64,000 nucleotides of DNA from Kitasatospora aureofaciens (GCA_000720845.1 JODU01000016.1:119065-183064); one strand, 5' to 3'; counted from the stretch's first letter, positions 1 to 8,957 are shown. Notes: a model not told the origin generated them from the sequence alone. Translations and numbers: made by a program.

Positions 1-154
1 CGGAATCGGCGGTGCGCGTCGTCGGCCACGGTTCGAATAATAGCTCGTGACGTGCCACCCGGTGAGGGCGGCCGCCGGCTCTGATCACCGGCGCCGGGCC
101 GGGGGAAGCGCCGTCCTCCCGTAACGACGGGCAGCACAGACCGAGGAGACCACA

Positions 155-1084
155 ATGGTGACCAGCCCCGCGCTGCGCGACGTCCACGTCCCGCACGCCT
201 ACCCCGAACAGCAGGTCGATCTCGGCGAGATCACCATGAACTACGCCGAGGCCGGTGACCCGGACCGGCCCGCCGTGCTGCTGATCCCCGAGCAGACGGG
301 ATCCTGGTGGTCGTACGAAGAGGCCATGGGCCTCCTCGCCGAGCACTTCCACGTCTACGCCGTCGACCTGCGGGGCCAGGGGCGCAGCAGTTGGACCCCG
401 AAGCGCTACAGCCTGGACAACTTCGGCAACGACCTGGTCCGGTTCATCGCCCTGGTGGTGAAGCGGCCCGTCGTCGTCGCGGGCAATTCCTCCGGCGGCG
501 TCCTCGCGGCGTGGCTGTCGGCATACTCCATGCCCGGTCAGCTCCGGGGCGTCCTGTGCGAGGACCCTCCACTCTTCGCGTCCGAACTCGTCCCCGCGCG
601 CGGTCACTCGGTCCGGCAAGCGGCGGGTCCGGTGTTCGAGCTCTTCCGCACCTACCTCGGCGACCAGTGGAATGTGGGTGACTGGGAGGGGTTCTGCCGC
701 GCGGCCGGCACCTCGTCGTCGCCGATGGCGCGGTCCTTCGTGGCGGACGTGATCCCGCAGCACCTCAAGGAGTACGACCCGGAATGGGCCCGGGCCTTCT
801 ACGAGGGGACCGTCGGGCTGAACTGCCCGCACGAGCGCATGCTGGGCCAGGTCAGAACGCCGGTGCTCCTCACGCACCACATGCGCGGCGCCGACCCGGA
901 GACGGGGAACCTGCTCGGGGCCCTCTCCGACGAACAGGCCGTGCACGCCAGGCGGTTGATAGAGTCGGCGGGGGTGAAGGTCGACTACGAGTCGGTGCCG
1001 GAGGCGTCACACATGATGCACCAGTCCGAGCCGGCGCGGTACGCCGAGATCTTCACGCGGTGGGCGGCCACACTGGCCCCGTGA
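155..1084 (+). CDS. alpha/beta hydrolase
   Basis: Protein of 309 residues with the alpha/beta-hydrolase fold pattern. The nucleophile elbow G-N-S-S-G is at residues 110-114 (Ser112 as likely nucleophile), an oxyanion-side strand lies around VLLIPEQTGSWW, and a C-terminal ASHMMH segment carries the likely catalytic His. There is no signal peptide, so it is probably cytoplasmic. A GAGGAG ribosome site at 141-146 fits the ATG at 155. Substrate cannot be deduced. It stands alone: 426 bases separate it from the next gene on the same strand. Confidence 0.85.
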   Translation: MVTSPALRDVHVPHAYPEQQVDLGEITMNYAEAGDPDRPAVLLIPEQTGSWWSYEEAMGLLAEHFHVYAVDLRGQGRSSWTPKRYSLDNFGNDLVRFIALVVKRPVVVAGNSSGGVLAAWLSAYSMPGQLRGVLCEDPPLFASELVPARGHSVRQAAGPVFELFRTYLGDQWNVGDWEGFCRAAGTSSSPMARSFVADVIPQHLKEYDPEWARAFYEGTVGLNCPHERMLGQVRTPVLLTHHMRGADPETGNLLGALSDEQAVHARRLIESAGVKVDYESVPEASHMMHQSEPARYAEIFTRWAATLAP

Positions 1085-1510
1085 CCGGGCGCCGCGCGGG
1101 CAGGCACGGCCGGGCCCGGAGCGCAGGAGCTCCACGGCCGGCCGGGGGGCGGGTGCGCGTGACCGATCGGGCCGTCGTTCTGCCTGGCCTCGGCCCACGG
1201 CCTCCTGGCGTTCCCCTCCCCCTGCGAGGTCTGCCCGCTCGGCATCGTGCGCGCACGAGCGAAGTCGGCCAGCGCGCGGAGTCACCCCCGCTCGTCGCCC
1301 GCTTGTCCGTACACGGGCGGCACGATGTCGGCGATTCGGCCAACCTCCGTACTCTCCGCCCCTGTTGTCCCGCACGGGTCCGTGCATCCGGCACGGACCG
1401 ACACGCGCCGCGGTTCGGGTTCCCGACCGCGACCGAAACACATGTGTTCGATACCCCGGCCCGGTCGTTGAGCTTCCCGACCACGCTCGACGACCGTCAA
1501 GGGGGACCCA
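1085..1510. other. intergenic region upstream of the ABC exporter
   Basis: About 425 bases with no convincing gene; the open frames here lack homology-like motifs and look like GC-rich noise. It contains a perfect 12-bp palindrome (1437-1448) about 60 bases upstream of the ABC exporter start and an AAGGGGGA ribosome site near 1499-1505. No clear terminator hairpin for the hydrolase gene is visible. Confidence 0.6.
1437..1448. promoter_or_regulatory. palindrome, possible operator of the ABC exporter
   Basis: AACACATGTGTT is a perfect 12-bp palindrome 62 bases before the TTG start of the ABC exporter. Its position suits an operator, but no cognate regulator is encoded next to it. Confidence 0.3.
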
Positions 1511-3400
1511 TTGACCTCGACCGCCGCCAACGGACAGCAGACCCCCACGCCGCCTCCACCGCCGCCGGCGGAGATCACGTACAGCGGGCGGTACTCCGTC
1601 AATCCACTCGCCGAGGCCTCCTTCCGGCGGATGTGCGCGCAGATCCCCGCCGTCCTGAGCCGGATCGCACGGCTGTCGTGGCGGACCGACCGGCGGGCCG
1701 TGCAGCTGCTGCTCGGCTGCCAGGTGGTCACCGGTGTCTCCGCCGCCGTGCTGCTGACCGCCACCGCCCGCGCCATGAAGCCCGTCCTCGGCGACGGCTC
1801 AGCCGCCGACCGGCTGCACGGCGCGGTGCCGGCGCTGTTGGTGGTGGCGCTCGCCGCCGCGCTGGGCCGCGGTACGGCGGCGGTGGCCACCTACGCCGAG
1901 CGGCGGATCACCCCCCGGCTGACGACGGAGACGGACAGCGCGCTGGTCGAGGCCGTGTGCCGAGTGGAAGCGTCCGCGTACGCGCAGGAGGGTTTCTCGG
2001 ACCGGCACGAGGCCGCCGAGATGGGGGTGATCCGCACCCAGGTGATGGTCACCGACGCCCAGCGGTTCCTGTCCGCGCTGATCCGGATGGTCACGGCCGG
2101 CGGCGTGCTGTCGGCGCTCAACCCGCTGATGCTGCCGCTGCTCCTGCTCGCCGTGCTGCCGGCCGGTGTGGGTGCGGTCCTCACCGCACGGGTCGACTAC
2201 GAGGTCCACTACGCCAACATCGCCGACCGCAACGTACGCGGCATGATGCGCTGGTGGGCGACCACGTCGAAGTACGGCGACGAGGTGCGCGCCAACTCCA
2301 TGACCGACTACCTCGTCCACTGGTACCGGGCCCTGTCCGACCGGTGCGACCGGCGCACCCTGGCCGCCGCGCCCCGTACCCTGCGGATCGCGGTGCTGTC
2401 CGCGTCGGCCGGCGGCGTCTTCCTCGTCGCGACCTGGGGTGCCCTCGCCTGGCTGGCGGTCTCGGGCCGGATCGAACTCGCGGTCGCGGCCACGGCCGTC
2501 ATCGCCGTGCAGACCACGCTCGCCGCACTCTCCCAAGTCGTCGTCAACGGGGCCGCGGTCTTCCACACCAGCCTCTACCTGAGCGACATGCAGGCGTTCC
2601 TCGACGACGCCGCGGCCCGTGTCCCGCGACGCGGACCCGGCAGGCACCGAGCGCCGACCGAGCGGATCCGGCTCGAGGAAGTCGTCTACCAGTACCCGGG
2701 CAAGGACAAGCCCGCCGTCGACGGCGTCTCCCTCACCCTGGAGCGCGGTCAGATCCTCGCGATCGTCGGGGCGAACGGCTCGGGCAAGTCCACCCTGACC
2801 CGGCTGCTGACCGGCATCTACCTGCCGGACAAGGGACGGGTCACCTGGAACGGCACCGACCTCGCCGAGATGGACCCCGCGACCGTATGGGCGCACATCG
2901 GTCTGGTGCCGCAGATCTTCGCCCAGTGGCCGATGCCGGTCCGCGAGAACGTCACCCTCGGCCAGCCGCGCAGCCACGACGACGCCCCGGTGTGGGAGGC
3001 CCTGGAGGCGGTCGGCCTGCGCGAAACGGTCGACGGCCTCCCGGCCGGCCTGGACACCCTGCTGTCCCGTGACGTCTTCGGAGGCACCGAACTCTCGGGC
3101 GGCCAGTGGCAGCGCGTGGCGTGCTCCAGGGCCCTGTACCGCCGCCCCGGGCTGCTGATCCTGGACGAACCCACGTCCCAGATGGACCCCCGCGGTGAGC
3201 ACCAGATCTTCGAGCAGATCAAGACGATCGCCGCCGAGCGCATCACCATCGTGGTCACCCACCGCCTGGAGAACACGAAGATCGCGGATCACATCGTCGT
3301 CATGGAGCACGGCCGGATCACCGAGCAGGGCCGCTACGACGACCTCGTCCACGCCGGTGGCACCTTCGCCGAACTCCTCAGACTCTCCCAGGACCGCTGA
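1511..3400 (+). CDS. ABC transporter, fused permease and ATP-binding protein
   Basis: A 629-residue half-transporter of the exporter type. The N-terminal membrane domain (about residues 55-370) has hydrophobic segments near VQLLLGCQVVTGVSAAVLL, LLLLAVLPAGVGAVL and the stretch before residue 350. The C-terminal nucleotide-binding domain has Walker A GANGSGKST near residue 420, signature LSGGQWQRV near 527, Walker B LLILDEPTS near 550 and an H-loop VVTHRLE. Such proteins dimerise to export lipids, peptides or drugs. The start is TTG at 1511, supported by AAGGGGGA a few bases upstream. No peptide or lanthipeptide genes adjoin it, so the substrate is unknown. Confidence 0.9.
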   Translation: MTSTAANGQQTPTPPPPPPAEITYSGRYSVNPLAEASFRRMCAQIPAVLSRIARLSWRTDRRAVQLLLGCQVVTGVSAAVLLTATARAMKPVLGDGSAADRLHGAVPALLVVALAAALGRGTAAVATYAERRITPRLTTETDSALVEAVCRVEASAYAQEGFSDRHEAAEMGVIRTQVMVTDAQRFLSALIRMVTAGGVLSALNPLMLPLLLLAVLPAGVGAVLTARVDYEVHYANIADRNVRGMMRWWATTSKYGDEVRANSMTDYLVHWYRALSDRCDRRTLAAAPRTLRIAVLSASAGGVFLVATWGALAWLAVSGRIELAVAATAVIAVQTTLAALSQVVVNGAAVFHTSLYLSDMQAFLDDAAARVPRRGPGRHRAPTERIRLEEVVYQYPGKDKPAVDGVSLTLERGQILAIVGANGSGKSTLTRLLTGIYLPDKGRVTWNGTDLAEMDPATVWAHIGLVPQIFAQWPMPVRENVTLGQPRSHDDAPVWEALEAVGLRETVDGLPAGLDTLLSRDVFGGTELSGGQWQRVACSRALYRRPGLLILDEPTSQMDPRGEHQIFEQIKTIAAERITIVVTHRLENTKIADHIVVMEHGRITEQGRYDDLVHAGGTFAELLRLSQDR

Positions 3401-3534
3401 CTCGCCCGTGGTCACGGGCCGCCGGGTTCCCCACCCTGACGCCGCACGCGATCGGCACCGCGGGCGGACCCTGCGAGATCCTGGGCACCTTGGACCGCGA
3501 CGCCCAGGACATGGCCGGGTGACGGTGAGGGGCG

Positions 3535-4125
3535 TCAGGCCCCGGCGGGCAGGGCGTGCGCGAGGAGGGTCTCCGCCGCGGCGCGCACGTGCCGGCCGTA
3601 GTCGGCATCGCCCAGCACCATGGCACGGCTGGCCGCCCCGTCCGCGAGGGTGACCAGTTGCTCGGCGAGCACGGCGGGCCGGTCGCAGCCCAGCTCCGTC
3701 ACCAGTGCCGTGACCAGCCGCACCATCCGCAGTTTCTGGTCTCGGGCGTAGGAGTGGACCGTGCTGTCCGGGTCGGGGAACTCGGCCGCGGCGTCGATGA
3801 ACGGGCACCCGCGCACGGGTGTTCCGTCGGGCGCGGGCAGGTCGAACAGCCCGAGGATCCGCTCCCGCGGCGCAACGTCGTCGCGGGACAGCACGCTTTC
3901 GAGCGTGGCGCCCGAGGAGGCGAGGTCCTGGAGGTACGCGATCACCAGGTCTCCCTTGGTCCGGAAGTGCGCGTAGAGCGTGCGCTTGGACACCGGCGCC
4001 GCTTCCGCGACCTGTTCCATACCGGTCGCGTTGATCCCCTGGGTCGCGAAGAGGTGGGCGGCGGCCGCGAGGATGCGTTCCCGCCCGCCGCGCCCACGAG
4101 CCGGGGATGTGGTGGTCGCACTCAT
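3535..4125 (-). CDS. TetR/AcrR family transcriptional regulator
   Basis: A 196-residue TetR-type repressor. The N-terminal helix-turn-helix reads RILAAAAHLFATQGINATG then VSKRTLYAHFRTKGDLV, the standard TetR DNA-binding domain; the rest is an all-helical ligand domain. It is transcribed divergently from the nitroreductase gene across 101 bases that hold two copies of one inverted repeat, so it very probably represses both itself and the nitroreductase. Ligand unknown. Confidence 0.93.
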   Translation of the reverse strand: MSATTTSPARGRGGRERILAAAAHLFATQGINATGMEQVAEAAPVSKRTLYAHFRTKGDLVIAYLQDLASSGATLESVLSRDDVAPRERILGLFDLPAPDGTPVRGCPFIDAAAEFPDPDSTVHSYARDQKLRMVRLVTALVTELGCDRPAVLAEQLVTLADGAASRAMVLGDADYGRHVRAAAETLLAHALPAGA

Positions 4126-4132
4126 ACGACGA

Positions 4133-4150
4133 GTATACGCCTGCGTTTAC
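4133..4150. promoter_or_regulatory. TetR operator copy 1
   Basis: GTATACG-CCTG-CGTTTAC, a 7-4-7 inverted repeat with one mismatch, 8 bases from the TetR start codon. It matches the perfect copy at 4183-4200, indicating a two-site operator for the divergent promoter. Confidence 0.7.
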
Positions 4151-4182
4151 TTCCGTCCGAAACGCCTGGTAGGGTCCGCCAG

Positions 4183-4200
4183 GTAAACGGTTGCGTTTAC
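4183..4200. promoter_or_regulatory. TetR operator copy 2
   Basis: GTAAACG-GTTG-CGTTTAC, a perfect 7-4-7 inverted repeat 26 bases before the nitroreductase start. Same architecture and half-site as 4133-4150, centre-to-centre distance 50 bp. Confidence 0.75.
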
Positions 4201-4226
4201 TTGAGGCAACTACCGAGGAGGACTCC

Positions 4227-4916
4227 ATGACCCTGCTGGTCCCCACCGAGCTGAGCGGTGCCGCGGAGAAGCTGATACGCGGCCGGCACGCGACCCGCGC
4301 GTTCCGTCCGCAAGCCGTGCCCGAGGACACGATGCGTGCGATCTTCTCGCTGGCGGGCGCCGCACCGTCCAACTCCAACGCGCAGCCGTGGCGCGTGGAG
4401 GTGGTGAGCGGCGCCACGCGCGACCGTCTGGCGGACGCCCTGCGAGCGGCGCACGCCGCGAACCGCTCCTCGGTCGACTTCCCGTACTCCGACGAGATGT
4501 ACTCCGAGGCGCAGCAGGCGCGCCGGGCGGCGTTCGGCGCCGGACTGTACGGGGCGCTGGGCATCGCCGCGGACGACCAGGCGTCGCGGGCGGCCTACAA
4601 CACGGAGAGCCTGCGCTTCTACGGCGCGCCGCACGCCGCCTTCCTGTTCGTCGCCGGGGACGGCGGACCGCGGCTCGCCGCGGACGTCGGCGCCTATCTG
4701 CAGACCCTCCTGCTGGCGATGACCGCCTACGGCGTGGCGAGTTGCCCGCAGGGGCTGCTCAGCTTCTACGCCGACACGGTCCGCGCCGAACTCGGCGTCG
4801 ACGAGGGGCGGCTCCTCGTGGGCGTCTCCTTCGGCTACGCCGACGAGACCGCTCCGGTGAACCGGGTCACGGCCGGGCGGGCCGCGCTCGACGAGGTCAC
4901 GACCTTCCACGGCTGA
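4227..4916 (+). CDS. nitroreductase family protein
   Basis: A 229-residue FMN-dependent nitroreductase-like enzyme. The N-terminal RHATRAFRPQAV and the AGAAPSNSNAQPWRV segment are the usual FMN-binding pattern, and a conserved region around SCPQGLLSFY follows late in the protein. It would reduce nitro or quinone compounds with NAD(P)H in the cytosol. The ATG at 4227 is preferred because GAGGAG sits at 4215-4220; a longer in-frame start at 4191 would lie inside the second operator. It is controlled with the divergent TetR gene, so a xenobiotic or quinone stress role is likely. Confidence 0.9.
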   Translation: MTLLVPTELSGAAEKLIRGRHATRAFRPQAVPEDTMRAIFSLAGAAPSNSNAQPWRVEVVSGATRDRLADALRAAHAANRSSVDFPYSDEMYSEAQQARRAAFGAGLYGALGIAADDQASRAAYNTESLRFYGAPHAAFLFVAGDGGPRLAADVGAYLQTLLLAMTAYGVASCPQGLLSFYADTVRAELGVDEGRLLVGVSFGYADETAPVNRVTAGRAALDEVTTFHG

Positions 4917-4959
4917 GGGAGCCCGATCCGACGGCGTCCCGCGAGCGGGGCGGGCCCCG

Positions 4960-5493
4960 CTACTCGATCAGCGCGTCCGCGGCGATGATCACCAGGCCGA
5001 TCAGCATGTCCAGGAATCCCGCGCGGCACGAGGACAGCCGGCCGAGCCCGGCGGTGCGGGCCGCGGAGGTGCCCAGGGTGAAGAGCAGGACGGTGTTCAG
5101 CACCAGGGCCGTGTCGGCGGCCGTGTCCTCCGCCCACCACCCGGCCGTCGCGGCGAGCAGCATCGCCACCGTCGGGAGCACGGCGGCGGTCAGCGGCCAC
5201 TCGGCGAGCACCGCGCGCAGTCTGCTCGCCGAGGCCGTTCCGTCGCCGGACGCACGCCGGGCGATGACATGCGCGTATCCGTGGGCGGCGCCCGACGACA
5301 GCGCCGTGAGCAGAACCCACAGCGCGTCCTGGCCGGGGTTGGCCTCCCCGCCCGGAACGTCCAGCGCCGCCACCAGTGCGCTGGCCAGCACCAGGCCGTA
5401 GATTCCCTTGAACAGCCACCCCTCCGGCCGGCGCCGCAGGATTCCCCTCGACGTGACACCGCCGGCAGGGCCGTGGCCGGCGCGCTCGGACAT
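4960..5493 (-). CDS. integral membrane protein of unknown function
   Basis: A 177-residue protein with four to five hydrophobic segments (GIYGLVLASALVAAL, ALWVLLTALSSGAA, WPLTAAVLPTVAMLLA, LVLNTVLLFTLGT, FLDMLIGLVIIAADAL). I do not recognise the family. The ATG at 5493 lies just after the stop of the upstream SDR gene (last base 5495), and I see no good ribosome site, so translational coupling to the SDR is likely. Confidence 0.7.
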   Translation of the reverse strand: MSERAGHGPAGGVTSRGILRRRPEGWLFKGIYGLVLASALVAALDVPGGEANPGQDALWVLLTALSSGAAHGYAHVIARRASGDGTASASRLRAVLAEWPLTAAVLPTVAMLLAATAGWWAEDTAADTALVLNTVLLFTLGTSAARTAGLGRLSSCRAGFLDMLIGLVIIAADALIE

Positions 5494-5494
5494 T

Positions 5495-6223
5495 TCAGGA
5501 GAGCCAGTCGGTGTACCGGGTGGGGGCCAGGCGGGCGTCCAGGTCGGTGAGGACGTCCCCCTCGACCGCCGCGAACATGCCCGCGGTCGGGTCGGTGACG
5601 ACCGTGCGCCCGTCACCCCTGCGGGAGAGGGTCAGGCGGCCCAGGTCGTCCAGCGGGAACACATCCGGTCCACCGACGTTCCGGATGCCGTTCAGCGGGG
5701 TTCCCACGGCAACCTCCGCCACCGCGGTCGCCACGTCCTTCGCGGCGATCGGCTGGATGGGCGTGGCGGGCAGCCGGACGCGGTCACCGTCCGCGGTCCA
5801 GGACAGGACGGCCTCCATGAACTCCATGAACTGGGTGGCGCGCACGATCGAGTACGGCACGGGGCCGCCCCTGAGGAGCTCCTCCTGGAGGAGTTTGGCG
5901 CGATAGTAGGCCAGTTCCGGCACCCGGTCGACGCCGACGATCGACAGAATCACGAAGTGACCCGTTCCGGCCCGCCGCGCCGCGGTCAGGAGGTTGTCCA
6001 TCGAGGCCCGGAAGAAGCCGGGCGAGGCGTCGTCGAAGGTCGGCGAGTTCGTCAGGTTGACGACGACGTCGGTGCCCTCCAGCGCCCGGTCCACTCCCTC
6101 GCCGCTGACGACGTCGACTCCGGTGGACAGCGAGTGGGGCACCGCCCGGTGCCCGGCCGCGTTCAGGTTCTCGACGACCCGGGAGCCGATCAGTCCCGTG
6201 CCGCCGATGACCGCGATCTCCAT
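5495..6223 (-). CDS. NmrA/SDR-like NAD(P)-binding protein
   Basis: A 242-residue atypical short-chain dehydrogenase. It opens with the Rossmann motif IAVIGGTGLIG and has VNLTNSP and a VILSIVGVD strand, as in NmrA/NAD(P)H-binding proteins that act as redox sensors or reductases. The ATG at 6223 is chosen over an earlier in-frame ATG at 6250 because AGGGAG lies just upstream of 6223. It is followed two bases later by the membrane protein gene, suggesting a two-gene operon. Substrate unknown. Confidence 0.85.
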   Translation of the reverse strand: MEIAVIGGTGLIGSRVVENLNAAGHRAVPHSLSTGVDVVSGEGVDRALEGTDVVVNLTNSPTFDDASPGFFRASMDNLLTAARRAGTGHFVILSIVGVDRVPELAYYRAKLLQEELLRGGPVPYSIVRATQFMEFMEAVLSWTADGDRVRLPATPIQPIAAKDVATAVAEVAVGTPLNGIRNVGGPDVFPLDDLGRLTLSRRGDGRTVVTDPTAGMFAAVEGDVLTDLDARLAPTRYTDWLS

Positions 6224-6356
6224 GACGCGCCTCGCTCCCTGCCGATCCACGTGGTCCAGGAACCACTGTGTCGGTGCGCGCGGAGTACGGCGCTCTGGAT
6301 GCCCCGAAGGGATGAGAGCGAGCCCCGTCGCCCGTCGGACCGGCCCGCCGACGGCG

Positions 6357-6770
6357 TCAGGCGGCGCAGTCCGGGCAGATGCCGCGGTAGGTCACTTCGG
6401 CCTCATGGACGGTGAAGCCGAAGGACTGGGAGGCCGGGAGGTCCGAGAGGGGGTCGCCCGTCGGGTGCACGTCGCGGATCGAGCCGCAGCGATCGCAGAG
6501 CAGGTGGTGGTGGGGGTGACGCGCGTTCGGGTCGTAGCGCTTGGCGCGGCCGTCGGTCGACACCTCGAGGACCTCGCCCCGGTGCACCAGTTCACGCAGC
6601 GTGTTGTAGACCGTCGCCCGGGAGATCTCGGGCAGTCGCTCCGCGGCACGGGTGTGCACCTCGTCGGCGGTCAGGTGCACGTGGTCCCCGTCGAGGACCT
6701 CGGCCACCACGCGCCGCTGCGCGGTCAGGCGCCAGCCGCGTTCGCGAAGCCGCCCCAGGAGATCACTCAT
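6357..6770 (-). CDS. catR: Fur-family peroxide-responsive repressor CatR
   Basis: A 137-residue Fur/PerR-type regulator. A winged helix (GWRLTAQRRVVAEVLDG ... ISRATVYNTLRELV) precedes a metal-binding part with HPHHHLLCDRCG and a terminal CPDC. It closely fits CatR of Streptomyces coelicolor, the repressor of the vegetative catalase that is inactivated by hydrogen peroxide, and it is divergent from a catalase gene exactly as catR-catA. The ATG at 6770 gives the canonical MSDLLGRL start. It should repress itself and catA. Confidence 0.92.
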   Translation of the reverse strand: MSDLLGRLRERGWRLTAQRRVVAEVLDGDHVHLTADEVHTRAAERLPEISRATVYNTLRELVHRGEVLEVSTDGRAKRYDPNARHPHHHLLCDRCGSIRDVHPTGDPLSDLPASQSFGFTVHEAEVTYRGICPDCAA

Positions 6771-6802
6771 GCGCAGCACCCTAGCAGGGTGCGGCATCAA
6801 TT

Positions 6803-6823
6803 CAAGAGCGGATATGGCTCTAG
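6803..6823. promoter_or_regulatory. inverted repeat in the catR-catA intergenic region
   Basis: CAAGAGC, 7-base spacer, GCTCTAG: a 7-7-7 inverted repeat with one mismatch pair in the 123-base divergent control region. Candidate binding site for CatR; I did not have the published CatR box to compare. Confidence 0.4.
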
Positions 6824-6893
6824 ATGGCGCCTTGCCTTAGATCCTGTCCAATGTAGGGTGGGGCCTGCGAAGAACCACACCGAGGAGCAAGCC

Positions 6894-8357
6894 TTGCCTG
6901 AGAACAACCAGAAGCCGCTGACCACGGTTGCCGGTGCACCGGTTCCCGACAACCAGAACTCCCTGACGTCCGGCCCGCGCGGTCCGATGCTGCTGCAGGA
7001 TGTGTGGTTCCTGGAGAAGCTCGCCCACTTCGACCGCGAGGTCATCCCGGAGCGCCGGATGCACGCCAAGGGCTCGGGCGCGTTCGGCACCTTCACGGTG
7101 ACCCACGACATCACGCGGTACACGAGCGCCAAGATCTTCTCCGAGATCGGCAAGAAGACCGAGCTGTTCACCCGCTTCTCCACGGTCGCCGGTGAGCGCG
7201 GCGCCGCCGACGCCGAGCGCGACATCCGCGGCTTCGCCGTGAAGTTCTACACGGAGGAGGGCAACTGGGACCTGGTCGGCAACAACACCCCCGTCTTCTT
7301 CTTCCGTGACCCGCTGAAGTTCCCGGACCTCAACCACGCGGTGAAGCGCGACCCGCGCACCAACCTCCGCAACGCGGAGAACAACTGGGACTTCTGGACC
7401 AACCTCCCCGAGGCCCTGCACCAGGTCACCATCGTGATGTCGGACCGCGGCATCCCGGCCTCCTACCGGCACATGCACGGGTTCGGCTCGCACACCTACA
7501 GCCTGATCAACGCCGAGGGCGAGCGGTTCTGGGTCAAGTTCCACCACCGCACCCAGCAGGGCATCAAGAACCTCACCGACGCCGAGGCCGAGGCCCTGGT
7601 CGGCAAGGACCGCGAGTCCCACCAGCGCGACCTCTTCGACGCGATCGAGAACGGCGACTTCCCGAAGTGGAAGCTGTTCATCCAGGTCATGCCGGAGGCC
7701 GACGCGGAGAACTACCGCTTCCACCCCTTCGACCTCACCAAGGTCTGGTCGAAGAAGGACTACCCGCTGATCGAGGTCGGCGAGTGGGAGCTCAACCGCA
7801 ACCCCGACAACTACTTCGCGGACGTCGAGCAGGCCGCCTTCAGCCCGGCCAACGTGGTCCCGGGCATCAGCTTCTCCCCCGACCGGATGCTGCAGGGCCG
7901 GCTGTTCTCCTACGGCGACGCCCAGCGCTACCGCCTCGGTGTCAACCACCACCAGATCCCCGTCAACGCGCCGAAGAGCCCGGTGAACTCCTACCACCGC
8001 GACGGCGGCATGCGCGTCGACGGCAACCAGGGAGCCACTCCGGGCATCGAGCCCAACTCCTACGGGCGCTGGCAGGAGCAGCCGGCCTACCGCGAGCCCG
8101 CCCAGGCCGTGGGTGCCGTCGCGGACCGGTTCAACTACCGCGAGGACGACGACAACTACTTCGAGCAGCCCGGCAACCTGTTCCGGCAGATGAGCCCGGA
8201 GCAGCAGCAGGTCCTCTTCGAGAACACGGCGCGCGCGATCGACGGCGCCTCCGAGCAGACCGTCGCGCGGCACATCGCCAACTGCACCAAGGCCGACCCG
8301 GCCTACGGCGAGGGCGTCCGCAAGGCGATCGAGGCCCTGGCCGCCGGCAACCTCTGA
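6894..8357 (+). CDS. catA: monofunctional heme catalase (clade 3 type)
   Basis: A 487-residue catalase that dismutates hydrogen peroxide in the cytoplasm. The active-site His57 is in RRMHAKGSGAFG, Asn130 in VGNNTPVFF lies 73 residues on as in other catalases, and the heme-ligating Tyr340 is in the RLFSYGDAQRYRLG region. The start is a TTG at 6894 with GAGGAGC at 6882-6888. A longer in-frame opening exists upstream but would run through the CatR control region. The gene is induced by peroxide through divergent CatR. Confidence 0.95.
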   Translation: MPENNQKPLTTVAGAPVPDNQNSLTSGPRGPMLLQDVWFLEKLAHFDREVIPERRMHAKGSGAFGTFTVTHDITRYTSAKIFSEIGKKTELFTRFSTVAGERGAADAERDIRGFAVKFYTEEGNWDLVGNNTPVFFFRDPLKFPDLNHAVKRDPRTNLRNAENNWDFWTNLPEALHQVTIVMSDRGIPASYRHMHGFGSHTYSLINAEGERFWVKFHHRTQQGIKNLTDAEAEALVGKDRESHQRDLFDAIENGDFPKWKLFIQVMPEADAENYRFHPFDLTKVWSKKDYPLIEVGEWELNRNPDNYFADVEQAAFSPANVVPGISFSPDRMLQGRLFSYGDAQRYRLGVNHHQIPVNAPKSPVNSYHRDGGMRVDGNQGATPGIEPNSYGRWQEQPAYREPAQAVGAVADRFNYREDDDNYFEQPGNLFRQMSPEQQQVLFENTARAIDGASEQTVARHIANCTKADPAYGEGVRKAIEALAAGNL

Positions 8358-8392
8358 TCCGGCCGGTCCAAAGGACGAGCGGTACACACACG

Positions 8393-8439
8393 CGCCGTGC
8401 CGGCGCGGGCGCACCCGAGGTGCCCGCGCCGGCACGGCG
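8393..8439 (+). terminator. strong GC-rich hairpin between catA and the ankyrin gene
   Basis: Two perfectly complementary 18-base arms (8393-8410 and 8422-8439) flank an 11-base loop. There is no U-tract, as usual in Streptomyces. It would terminate or attenuate catA transcription, or set the lower expression of the downstream gene. Confidence 0.75.
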
Positions 8440-8457
8440 TACCGCCATGGAGACATC

Positions 8458-8853
8458 ATGGACATGAACAACAGCGGTGGTCTGACTCCGGAGCAGACGG
8501 AACGCGTCGTGGCGATCGCCATGGACCTGGCCCGGGAGGGCGGCACCGAGCAGCTGGTGGAGTTCGTGGCGCACGGGCTGCCGGTGGACGTGCGGGATCC
8601 GGCGGGCAACACCCTCCTCATGCTCGCCGCGTACCACGGTCACGCCGACACCGTGGAGACCCTGATCCGGTACGGCGCCGACCCGGACCTCCGCAACGAC
8701 AGGGACCAGTCCCCCGTCGCCGGTGCCCTGTTCAAGGGAGCCGACGACGTGGTGGCCGTACTGCTCCGGGCGGGTGCGGACCTGGACTCCGGTACACCGA
8801 CCGCGCGAGCCGCAGCGGCGATGTTCGGCCGCGCCCACCTGCTCGCGAGCTGA
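8458..8853 (+). CDS. ankyrin-repeat protein
   Basis: A 131-residue protein made of about three ankyrin repeats (VDVRDPAGNTLLMLAAYHGHADTV, then DPDLRNDRDQSPVAGALFKGADDVV, then a shorter one ending the protein). Ankyrin genes next to catalase genes are known in other bacteria, where the protein supports catalase or peroxide resistance. The gene starts 18 bases after a strong hairpin behind catA, so it is probably read at reduced level from the catA promoter. The exact partner is inferred, not shown. Confidence 0.85.
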   Translation: MDMNNSGGLTPEQTERVVAIAMDLAREGGTEQLVEFVAHGLPVDVRDPAGNTLLMLAAYHGHADTVETLIRYGADPDLRNDRDQSPVAGALFKGADDVVAVLLRAGADLDSGTPTARAAAAMFGRAHLLAS

Positions 8854-8957
8854 TCGGGTGACGCCGCCGGGCGCCCGGCACCGCCCGCCTCCGCACCGGG
8901 CCCGCCCCGCACACGCAAGCCGGAACCCGGACGCGCCCGGTGTCGGGAGCGGGGTGC

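Noticed and set aside
1247..1471. Short open frames between the hydrolase and the ABC exporter
   Set aside because: Arg/Ser/Pro-rich low-complexity translations without ribosome sites; typical GC-rich spurious frames.
5994..6893. Long N-terminal extension of the catalase frame
   Set aside because: It runs antisense through catR and the CatR control region; the TTG at 6894 with GAGGAGC and family length fit much better.
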